Shown: in pieces, positions 21,428-27,490 of the stretch | Position numbering within the stretch: the first letter of the stretch is position 1 | Layout of the letters: each line of letters opens with the position of its first letter | Source: Psychrobacillus sp040274765 | GTDB lineage: Bacteria; Bacillota; Bacilli; Bacillales_A; Planococcaceae | DNA: 27,490 bases | Direction of reading: 5' to 3' | Assembly (NCBI GenBank): GCA_040274765.1 | Contig: JBEMAY010000041.1 | Location: 1 to 27,490, forward strand | Notes under the pieces: model-generated | The model's database searches: none | What the model saw: only the letters and a program-made list of their open reading frames with translations | What the model was told of the DNA's origin: nothing | Program-made: the position numbers and the translations under genes

Positions 21428-22621
21428 ATGGGGATATTAGATGGATTGAAGGTTTTAGATTTCTCGACACTCTTACCGGGACCCTTTGCCACGATGATGC
21501 TGGCTGATATGGGAGCAGATGTTATTAAGGTAGAGGCTCCAAGTCGAGAGGATTTTTTAAAGCATGTTGAGCCCAAAGATGGTGAGGTTTCGGCAACATT
21601 TGCTCATCTTAACCGCTCTAAGCGATCATTAGCTTTAGATCTAAAACTAGCAGAATCGAAGGATATTATCTATAGGCTAATAGAAGAATATGACATTGTC
21701 ATTGAGCAGTTTCGCCCCGGTGTAATGGATAAGCTCGGGATTGGCTATGAAAAGTTAAAGGAAATAAACCATAAGATCATTTTCTGTTCCATTACAGGGT
21801 ATGGACAAACTGGTCCACTTCGAAATAGAGCAGGACATGATATCAACTATTTATCTATAGCTGGAGTAGCTAGCTATTCCAGACGGAAAAATCAGCCTCC
21901 CGTTCCAACAGGCATCCAAGTGGCTGATCTTGCCGGAGGCTCTATGCCAGCAGCCATTGGAATCCTTGCAGCTGTTTATCATCGACAAAGGACGGGAGAG
22001 GGACAGCATATTGATGTAAGTCTGACCGATGTTGCTTTTTCTTTGAATGCTATGTATGGGCCAAATCTTCTAGTTGGAGGGCAAGAGCCTAGAGAAGAGG
22101 AAATGCTGCTAAATGGCGGGACTTTCTATGATTATTATGAAACAAAAGATGGTCGATATTTTTCCGTCGGAAGCTTGGAGCCGAAATTTCAGCAAAAGCT
22201 TTGTGAGCTATTAGGGGACAGCCAACTTATAAAGCTAAGCAACAGTAATAGTACGGAAGAACAGCAAGCATTCAAAGAGATTGTGAAAAACGAGTTCAAG
22301 GTAAGAGACTTTGACGAATGGATTAGTATTCTTGGGAATGATTTTGATGGCTGTGTAGAACCGGTGTTAAGTTTTAGTGAAGCTGTATTGCATCCTCAAA
22401 TACAGGCAAGGAATATGGTGACCGCTGTACCGAAAATTGAAGGAGGGGAGCAAGAGCAAATTGCTTTTCCTATAAAATTTTCAGCAAGTATGCCGGAGTA
22501 CCGCTTTACTGGAGTTTCAACTGGCCAACATACTTCTGAAATCTTAAGTAGTCTAGGCTTTGACTTGCCAGAGATTCAGTTACTTGCCCAAAAGGGTGTT
22601 TTTGGTGAAAACAAAGCATAA
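21428..22621 (+). CDS. class III CoA-transferase / alpha-methylacyl-CoA racemase family enzyme
   Basis: A 397-residue CaiB/BaiF-fold enzyme. N-terminal GLKVLDFSTLLPGPFATMML and GADVIKVE are family hallmarks. It keeps the residues used by racemases of this fold: Arg96 (EQFRPG), His137-Asp138 (AGHDINYL), Asp167 (VADLAGGS) and Glu in SLEPKF. AGHDINYL is characteristic of alpha-methylacyl-CoA racemases, so racemase is at least as likely as CoA-transferase. The start at ATG 21428 has AGAGGTG about 6 nt upstream; in-frame GTG 21419 and ATG 21425 are less well placed. The acyl-CoA synthetase follows after 50 bp, suggesting breakdown of fatty or methyl-branched acids. Confidence 0.85.
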   Translation: MGILDGLKVLDFSTLLPGPFATMMLADMGADVIKVEAPSREDFLKHVEPKDGEVSATFAHLNRSKRSLALDLKLAESKDIIYRLIEEYDIVIEQFRPGVMDKLGIGYEKLKEINHKIIFCSITGYGQTGPLRNRAGHDINYLSIAGVASYSRRKNQPPVPTGIQVADLAGGSMPAAIGILAAVYHRQRTGEGQHIDVSLTDVAFSLNAMYGPNLLVGGQEPREEEMLLNGGTFYDYYETKDGRYFSVGSLEPKFQQKLCELLGDSQLIKLSNSNSTEEQQAFKEIVKNEFKVRDFDEWISILGNDFDGCVEPVLSFSEAVLHPQIQARNMVTAVPKIEGGEQEQIAFPIKFSASMPEYRFTGVSTGQHTSEILSSLGFDLPEIQLLAQKGVFGENKA

Positions 22622-22671
22622 AAAAGAATCTACTAAAATAAAATAGAAACTAAGAAAAGGAGCTGGTATTT

Positions 22672-24261
22672 ATGTTCTCACCATTAACGCCATTAGATTG
22701 GAAACGAAGAGCAGTCAAGTATTATCCGGAAAAAGTAGCTGTAATTGATGGAGAAAAGGAATTTACATATAAGCAATTTTCACAGCGTACTGACCAGCTA
22801 TCTTATTCTTTATATAATGCAGGTATTCGAAAAGGCGATCATGTAGCGGTTATGCTTCCTAACACTCATTATATGCTGGAGTGCTTTTATGGGATTTGTC
22901 AGCTAGGAGCGGTAATGGTGCCATTAAATTACCGTCTTAATGCGGAGGATATCGAGTATATTATCAACCATAGCGACTCTAAAATGCTGATAGTGGATGC
23001 CGAGTTTACTGACCCTATAGAGAAAATAGCGGAAGATCTACCTTTTAACCAAATCGTAGTAGTGGCTGTTGCCGGACATAGTCATACATTGAAAGCAAAG
23101 GATTATGAGGATTTTATCACAGCAGGGGCAGAGTCAATAGAATTCCCAGAGATAGATGAAAACCAGCTGCTTACTTTAAATTATACAAGTGGTACAACCT
23201 CTAAGCCGAAGGGGGTCATGCTGACGCATCGGGGAAATTATTTGAATGCAGCAAACTTTATGTATCATCTAAATGTAAACCATGATGACGTGTATCTTCA
23301 CACGTTACCTATGTTTCATGCAAATGGCTGGGGAGGTGTCTGGGCACTCACAGCAGTAGGGGCTACCCATATTTGTTTACGAAAAGTAGATCCTCCGCTA
23401 ATACTAGATTTATTTGAGAAATATAAGATTTCTTTGTTATGTGGTGCTCCAACCGTTGTGAATATGCTAGTCAATGAACCGAAGGCAAAAGAGGTGAAAA
23501 TCACAACTAATCCGCGTATGGCTACTGCAGGAGCTCCGCCTGCCGCGGCTTTAATCGCAAAAGCACAATCAATCCTTGGCCTTAATATGATACATGTATA
23601 CGGGCTAACGGAAACGTCTCCATTCATTTTATATTGTGAATGGAAGAAAGAATTTAATGAGCTTACGGTGGATGAACAATCTACTATTAAGGCACGTCAA
23701 GGGATCGAGTTAGCGTTTAATGGAGAAACGAAGGTCGTTAATCAGGAAGACGGCAGGGAGGTTGCTTGGAACGGTCGGGAGCTGGGAGAAATTATTACCC
23801 GCGGTAACGTAGTGATGGAAGGGTATTATAAGGACCCAGAAAAAACTGCGGAAGCAATTAAAGATGGTTGGTTTTATACAGGTGATTTAGCAGTAACTTA
23901 TCCAGATGGATATATTGAAATACAAGATCGTATAAAGGATATGATTATTTCCGGAGGGGAGAATATCTCTTCTACTGAAATAGAGGGGGTGCTTTATAAG
24001 CATCCAGATATATTAGAAGTAGCGGTCATTGCGGTACCTGATGAAAAGTGGGGTGAGGTACCAAAGGCTGTTGTCGTTCTTCAACCAGAAAGTAAGGTTA
24101 CAGAACATGAATTAATCGATTATTGTCGTGCTAAAATGGCTCACTTTAAAGCACCGAAAGCAGTTGATTTTGTTGAGGCACTTCCCAAAACGGCTACAGG
24201 TAAGCTACAAAAATTCCGTCTACGAGAAATGTATTGGAACGGACCTAAGAAAGTGAACTAA
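22672..24261 (+). CDS. acyl-CoA synthetase (AMP-forming)
   Basis: A 529-residue adenylate-forming ligase. The ATP-binding P-loop YTSGTTSKPKG begins at residue 171; HVYGLTETSP, YTGDLAVTYPDGYIEIQDR, KDMIISGGENISSTEIE and the C-terminal catalytic Lys in PKTATGKLQKF are all intact. It activates a carboxylic acid to acyl-CoA; the type resembles medium/long-chain or DMSP/MenE-like ligases and the substrate is not determined. AAAGGAGCTGG precedes the ATG. It is co-transcribed with the CoA-transferase/racemase gene and followed by a terminator. Confidence 0.9.
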   Translation: MFSPLTPLDWKRRAVKYYPEKVAVIDGEKEFTYKQFSQRTDQLSYSLYNAGIRKGDHVAVMLPNTHYMLECFYGICQLGAVMVPLNYRLNAEDIEYIINHSDSKMLIVDAEFTDPIEKIAEDLPFNQIVVVAVAGHSHTLKAKDYEDFITAGAESIEFPEIDENQLLTLNYTSGTTSKPKGVMLTHRGNYLNAANFMYHLNVNHDDVYLHTLPMFHANGWGGVWALTAVGATHICLRKVDPPLILDLFEKYKISLLCGAPTVVNMLVNEPKAKEVKITTNPRMATAGAPPAAALIAKAQSILGLNMIHVYGLTETSPFILYCEWKKEFNELTVDEQSTIKARQGIELAFNGETKVVNQEDGREVAWNGRELGEIITRGNVVMEGYYKDPEKTAEAIKDGWFYTGDLAVTYPDGYIEIQDRIKDMIISGGENISSTEIEGVLYKHPDILEVAVIAVPDEKWGEVPKAVVVLQPESKVTEHELIDYCRAKMAHFKAPKAVDFVEALPKTATGKLQKFRLREMYWNGPKKVN

Positions 24262-24263
24262 TG

Positions 24264-24303
24264 AAAAAAGATCCCATTGCTTAATAGCTTTGGGGCCTTT
24301 TTT
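24264..24303 (+). terminator. terminator of the acyl-CoA operon
   Basis: AAAAAAGATCCCA (24264-24275) and TGGGGCCTTTTTT (24291-24303) form an imperfect stem ending in a T run, three bases after the stop codon. Confidence 0.7.
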
Positions 24304-24370
24304 AAATCGACTCTAAACTTAGGAATATTAAAATTAACCCAAGTTACATGATTATAAAATGCCTAAACAT

Positions 24371-24404
24371 AAAAAACTACCTCCTTCAATTAGTGGTAGT
24401 TTTA
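24371..24404. terminator. terminator of the leftward PLA2-like gene, possibly bidirectional
   Basis: AAAACTACC (24373-24381) pairs with GGTAGTTTT (24395-24403). On the minus strand the stem ends in TTTTTT. Confidence 0.75.
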
Positions 24405-24417
24405 AAGATGTATGAAT

Positions 24418-24714
24418 TCAATATGATTCATGTCGAGGGAATCCACAGTTAATATTACTTCGGAGACGCATATAATTGTGTATCAAACCGGCATGTCTCC
24501 CTGCCTCGGTATGGCGATTAACTAAGGGGCGAAGTCTTTCGATAAATTCACGGTCACAGTCGCAACGACCTCGACCACTGTCATAGCAAAGGTCATGCAT
24601 CATACAGGCAGCATCTACCTGGTTAACGGGTGCTCCTGGACCACTGCATCCAGGTCCGCACCAATTATATCCTGGGAGACAAAAGCCTCGTTTTTTATTT
24701 CTTCTTTGTTGCAA
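24418..24714 (-). CDS. small phospholipase-A2-like protein (parvoviral VP1 type)
   Basis: A 98-residue protein. GYNWCGPGCSGPGAPVNQVD resembles a PLA2 calcium loop, and ACMMHDLCYD holds the His40-Asp41 pair and Tyr44 of the catalytic helix; Asp54 (CDCDREF) could be the second catalytic Asp. This compact layout recalls the PLA2 domain of parvovirus VP1, also found in Bacillus proteins. Eight Cys suggest disulfides or metal binding; the N-terminus (MQQRRNKKRG) is basic with no signal peptide. TTG start at 24714 with AAGGGGGTG 5 nt upstream. Role unknown. Confidence 0.72.
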   Translation of the reverse strand: MQQRRNKKRGFCLPGYNWCGPGCSGPGAPVNQVDAACMMHDLCYDSGRGRCDCDREFIERLRPLVNRHTEAGRHAGLIHNYMRLRSNINCGFPRHESY

Positions 24715-24811
24715 ACTAACACCCCCTTACCCTTTATCTTTAGGGTATTCCTGGGTTTAAATACGAACAAATACAAGCACCTAGCTGTCCAATTTATATT
24801 TTTAAGACCAT

Positions 24812-24840
24812 CAAAAAAGCAGTCTTAAATATAGACTGCT
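24812..24840 (-). terminator. terminator of the leftward phage-type gene
   Basis: AGCAGTCT (24840-24833 on the minus strand) and AGACTGCT (24825-24818), loop of 7, followed by TTTTTT. Confidence 0.85.
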
Positions 24841-24854
24841 AAGTGAAATGAAGT

Positions 24855-25232
24855 TTAAGTTAAATAGAGAATTCTTTTGAATAATGCATATTGAATTATT
24901 CGATCTGCAGTTTTATTCGTAACGGTTTGAAAAAGGTTACTGTTACCTTCTTTTAAGCTTAAGACAATGCCCTCCAATAAGTCTTCTAAAGTCATCGAAC
25001 ATAAGGAATTGTTTCTCTTGTCAGTCAACCTAAGAGGTTCTCCTTGAAGCAGTAGATCGGTTGCCCATTCGTCTTGATAGATTCCGGAGGGTTTATTGCT
25101 CCAGTTAGACTGCTCTTCCTTATGTATGGTCCATCTCTCATCTTCTAATATCGTGCTCATTATAGTTTCAATATTCTCTTCAGTGATAGAAATTGTTGCT
25201 TGTATTTCTTTTTTGCTCGATTGTTGATTCAT
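24855..25232 (-). CDS. uncharacterised phage-type protein
   Basis: A 125-residue soluble acidic protein without signal peptide. The layout ISITEENIETIMSTILED .. DEWATDLLLQGEPLRLTD .. MTLEDLLEGIVLSL resembles a family of unknown function common in Firmicute phages and genomic islands (..I.EEDIDDIM.TALEGGI.YW.. ASD.I..GG.L.L.D .. LTLE..L.GI). The Gly-Ile-x-Tyr-Trp part usual there is replaced by DERWTI. No phage genes surround it. GGGGATGGGG precedes the ATG. Resemblance is from recall. Confidence 0.65.
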   Translation of the reverse strand: MNQQSSKKEIQATISITEENIETIMSTILEDERWTIHKEEQSNWSNKPSGIYQDEWATDLLLQGEPLRLTDKRNNSLCSMTLEDLLEGIVLSLKEGNSNLFQTVTNKTADRIIQYALFKRILYLT

Positions 25233-25340
25233 TTCCCCATCCCCTTACTTTGTTGTTCCCTACCAGTTAAATTTACTATTAATTCATCGAAAAATGAATA
25301 ATCCAATTAGTGGTAACTACTGAAGGAGAAAAACGCTTAA

Positions 25341-25856
25341 CTATGATCGGGAGGACACTACTAGGAAGCGAACAGGCTTATCCGTCAAGTTATACCAGTA
25401 ATGTAATAGATTTGCGTCAAACATCGTGGACTGCTGTTCCTTCAGTTCCATCTCCTTACCACCAACTACTACTGTTAATGTTCCTTCTACTACAAATAGA
25501 AACTCATGGCCGCTATGGGAAAAGGCATTTCCTTTGTTTTCCCCTGGTTGGAGTGTAACAAATATAGGTGCATAAGCTGCATCCTGTATACCATTGGATA
25601 GGTCCTTATAGTAAAACTGTTGTCTAATTTCTGCTAATTCATCATGAGAGGTCACATCCGGAAAGAAAACGGTCGGATTGACTTTTAGGGCATCTGCTAT
25701 TTTTTTTAGAGATTCTAACGTCACACTAGATTTTCCTCTTTCGACCTGCGAAAGGAAGCTAATCGATACATCCGTCATCTCGGCAAGTTGCTTTAGAGTG
25801 AGCTTACGTTCTTTTCTTAAGTCTTTTAGAATAGTACCTATTAAATTAGAAGACAT
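25341..25856 (-). CDS. XRE-family regulator with cupin domain
   Basis: A 171-residue transcription factor: N-terminal XRE helix-turn-helix (LRKERKLTLKQLAEMTDVSI, then SFLSQVERGKSSVTLESL, residues 10-60) and a C-terminal cupin (about 95-170: GHEFLFVVEGTLTVVVGGKE, LLHYWYNLTDKPVRFLVV) that would sense a small ligand. Such MerR-sized XRE-cupin proteins (SutR/PuuR type) usually regulate neighbouring catabolic or transport genes. It is divergent from an MFS transporter and its own promoter contains a palindrome, so autoregulation and control of the transporter are likely. AAGGAGAG precedes the ATG. Confidence 0.9.
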   Translation of the reverse strand: MSSNLIGTILKDLRKERKLTLKQLAEMTDVSISFLSQVERGKSSVTLESLKKIADALKVNPTVFFPDVTSHDELAEIRQQFYYKDLSNGIQDAAYAPIFVTLQPGENKGNAFSHSGHEFLFVVEGTLTVVVGGKEMELKEQQSTMFDANLLHYWYNLTDKPVRFLVVSSRS

Positions 25857-25886
25857 ATTATCTCTCCTTTTTCTTCTCTATTATTT

Positions 25887-25915
25887 ATCATACCTAGTAA
25901 TGAAGCATCCCTCAA
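25887..25915 (-). promoter_or_regulatory. sigma-A promoter of the XRE-cupin gene
   Basis: On the minus strand TTGAGG (25915-25910), 17 bp, TATGAT (25892-25887). The -35 lies within the palindrome 25900-25923. Confidence 0.65.
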
Positions 25916-25923
25916 TGCTTCAT
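25900..25923. promoter_or_regulatory. putative operator of the XRE-cupin regulator
   Basis: Perfect 9-bp arms ATGAAGCAT and ATGCTTCAT separated by CCCTCA. The site covers the -35 of the regulator gene and lies about 13 bp upstream of the transporter's -35. Binding by the adjacent regulator is inferred from position. Confidence 0.6.
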
Positions 25924-25935
25924 ATTAAATAACCA

Positions 25936-25964
25936 TTGATAGAAAATTATAAACTATCTAAAAT
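25936..25964 (+). promoter_or_regulatory. sigma-A promoter of the MFS transporter
   Basis: TTGATA (25936-25941), 17 bp, TAAAAT (25959-25964), 54 bp before the ATG. Confidence 0.65.
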
Positions 25965-26018
25965 AAAGCATAGGGAGAAATTAAAGTGTTACTTCAATTT
26001 TCGAGGGGGAGATGAAAG

Positions 26019-27359
26019 ATGGATCCAAAACAAATGAGGAAAGTCTGGATTGCGAGTTTAGTAGGAAGCTCTATTGAATGGTTTGATTACTTTTTATATG
26101 GTACAGTTGCCGCACTCGTTTTCAATCAAGTATTTTTTGTTACAGAGGAGCCAACTGTAGGATTATTGCTTTCCTATGCATCCTTTGCTTTAGCATTTTT
26201 TATCCGCCCATTCGGTGGGATTATATTTAGTCACATCGGGGATAGGATTGGAAGAAAGAAAACATTAGTTATCACATTAAGTCTAATGGGAGTCGCTACT
26301 TTTGGGATGGGGTTACTACCTACGTACCAGGCTATCGGAGTCTGGGCTCCTATTCTATTAATCACGCTACGCTTAATCCAAGGGCTTGGTATCGGAGGAG
26401 AATGGGGAGGTGCACTATTACTAGCAGTTGAATATGCACCAAAGGAAAAACGAGGTTTGTACGGTGCAATTCCACAAATGGGTGTAACAATAGGGATGGT
26501 AATGGGTACTGTTGCGTTGTCCATTATGACTCTATTACCTGAAGGTTCCTTCATGACATGGGGATGGCGTGTTCCATTTATTATGAGTGCGTTACTTGTT
26601 ATATTTGGCTTGTGGATTCGTAAAGGAATTGAAGAAACCCCTTCTTTTAAAAGGGTACAAGAGTCAGGGGAGATTCCGAAGCTGCCTATTGCTGATACGT
26701 TAAAGTATCATTGGAAAGAGGTTATCATTGCTATAGGGGCAAAAGTTGTCGAGACTGCGCCTTTCTACATTTTTGGTACATTTGTTGTTTCCTACGCTAC
26801 CGCTGAGTTAGGCTTCTCACGTACTGCTGTATTAAATACAGTTATGGTAGCGACAATTGTGACAACTATTCTTATACCTTTTATGGGTAGTCTGTCAGAT
26901 AAAATCGGACGGAAGAAGGTTTATGTTGCAGGAACGGTTGGGATGATTATATTTGCCTTCCCTTACTTTTGGATGCTTCAGCAGCAGTCGCTTGTGTTAC
27001 TAGTAGTAGCGACAATCATCGGACTAGGAATCATTTGGGCACCGATTACAGCAGTGCTTGGAACGATGTTTTCAGAGATCTTTGATGCAAAGGTTCGCTA
27101 CACGGGAATCACATTAGGCTACCAAATTGGAGCTGCCTTAGCAGGTGGAACAGCGCCATTGATAGCGACGAGCCTTATGCTACAATTTGATGGTTCCTAT
27201 GTTCCAGTTGCATTTTACATTATCTTTACTGCTGTCATTTCTTTATTGGCCATTTGGGCAGTTAAGGATAGAAGCCAGCAAAATTTAGATGCTGTTAATC
27301 CAGTAAATGCAGATGAGTCATTCGCAAAGACGAATGAAAAGGAACTTAGTAAAGTATAA
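26019..27359 (+). CDS. MFS transporter, metabolite:H+ symporter (MHS) family
   Basis: A 446-residue, 12-segment major-facilitator protein. The opening ASLVGSSIEWFDYFLYGTVA and the loop GDRIGRKKTLV, with RLIQGLGIGGEWGGALLLAVEY in segment 4-5, are typical of the MHS group (ProP, KgtP, ShiA, citrate and dicarboxylate carriers). A second MFS loop SDKIGRKKVYV begins the C-terminal half. It should import an organic acid or osmolyte-like compound with protons; substrate unknown. GAGGGGGAG lies 7 nt before the ATG. Probably regulated by the divergent XRE-cupin protein. Confidence 0.88.
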   Translation: MDPKQMRKVWIASLVGSSIEWFDYFLYGTVAALVFNQVFFVTEEPTVGLLLSYASFALAFFIRPFGGIIFSHIGDRIGRKKTLVITLSLMGVATFGMGLLPTYQAIGVWAPILLITLRLIQGLGIGGEWGGALLLAVEYAPKEKRGLYGAIPQMGVTIGMVMGTVALSIMTLLPEGSFMTWGWRVPFIMSALLVIFGLWIRKGIEETPSFKRVQESGEIPKLPIADTLKYHWKEVIIAIGAKVVETAPFYIFGTFVVSYATAELGFSRTAVLNTVMVATIVTTILIPFMGSLSDKIGRKKVYVAGTVGMIIFAFPYFWMLQQQSLVLLVVATIIGLGIIWAPITAVLGTMFSEIFDAKVRYTGITLGYQIGAALAGGTAPLIATSLMLQFDGSYVPVAFYIIFTAVISLLAIWAVKDRSQQNLDAVNPVNADESFAKTNEKELSKV

Positions 27360-27375
27360 TGATGTGAACATAAAG

Positions 27376-27410
27376 CTCGTCTTACGCTACTTTAGGCAAG
27401 ACGAGTTTTT
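27376..27410 (+). terminator. terminator of the MFS gene
   Basis: CTCGTCTT (27376-27383) and AAGACGAG (27398-27405), 14-nt loop, then TTTTT. Confidence 0.85.
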
Positions 27411-27416
27411 ATTTTA

Positions 27417-27490
27417 GGCTCTACAATAAATGTTGGGGTCTTGAAACAATTAAGTGCATAAAAAAAGCACAACATCTTCCAAATCTCTTA
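27417..27490. repeat. possible insertion-sequence terminus (ISL3-like), cut by window end
   Basis: From 27417 the sequence GGCTCTACAATAAATGTTGG has the GGCTCT..TGTTG look of ISL3-family ends and comes straight after a gene terminator. No transposase is visible before the window stops. This is recall of a pattern, not a match that could be checked. Confidence 0.3.

Noticed and set aside
24595..24828. Rightward ORF of 77 codons opposite the PLA2-like gene
   Set aside because: No ribosome site, and it crosses a leftward terminator; the minus strand has the HDLCYD motif.
25281..25298. Hairpin ATTCAT/ATGAAT as terminator of the XRE-cupin gene
   Set aside because: Short AT stem without a T run and about 45 bp from the stop; not distinguishable from chance.

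Overview
The window reads as a chromosomal segment of an AT-rich, spore-former-type Firmicute (Bacillaceae or Planococcaceae/Caryophanaceae; Psychrobacillus- or Lysinibacillus-like is a guess). The grounds are strong Shine-Dalgarno sites with frequent TTG/GTG starts, a Bacillus-order ribose operon (rbsRKDACB), a Feu-type catecholate uptake operon behind a near-consensus Fur box, a DUF1540 gene, an RsbK/RsbM/RsbY stress-signalling set and GC-rich interspersed repeats of a kind common in bacilli. No rRNA, tRNA, CRISPR array, intact transposase or prophage was seen.

Layout. 1-272: pieces of GC-rich repeats. 273-1235 (-): membrane-anchored alpha/beta hydrolase. 1370-7132: ribose operon with a sigma-A promoter, a perfect 18-bp LacI-type operator that also fits the cre consensus, six overlapping or closely spaced genes, and a terminator. 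7302-10979: hybrid sensor kinase (CHASE3-HAMP-GAF-HisKA-HATPase-REC) plus a CheR-type methyltransferase. 11099-11398: a GC-rich repeat, an IS1182-type transposase stub and a strong hairpin. 11439-12575 (-): REC-PP2C phosphatase converging on the kinase pair. These three proteins match the B. cereus RsbK-RsbM-RsbY branch that controls sigma-B, but rsbV, rsbW and sigB are not in the window. 13059-13762: Nudix hydrolase and DUF1540 protein. 13867-15321 (-): membrane-anchored phospholipase-D-like protein whose promoter region contains a sigma-B-like element.

15444-20130: iron-siderophore operon (lipoprotein, two permeases, its own ATPase, a siderophore-esterase-type hydrolase). 20237-21062 (-): small lipoprotein and small PH-like membrane protein. 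21349-24303: CoA-transferase/alpha-methylacyl-CoA-racemase-type enzyme plus acyl-CoA synthetase, behind a promoter covered by an 11-bp inverted repeat and followed by a cre-like site. 24418-25232 (-): a tiny phospholipase-A2-like protein and an uncharacterised phage-type protein. 25341-27410: XRE-cupin regulator divergent from an MHS-type MFS transporter, with a palindrome in the regulator's promoter. 27417-end: possible insertion-sequence end.

The observations most worth following are: the methyltransferase-linked kinase carries a 21-bp tandem repeat coding Glu/Gln-rich heptads just before its kinase domain, where adaptation-type methylation would be expected; the sigma-B-like promoter near this module; and the dissection of the kinase/phosphatase locus by a repeat and an IS remnant.
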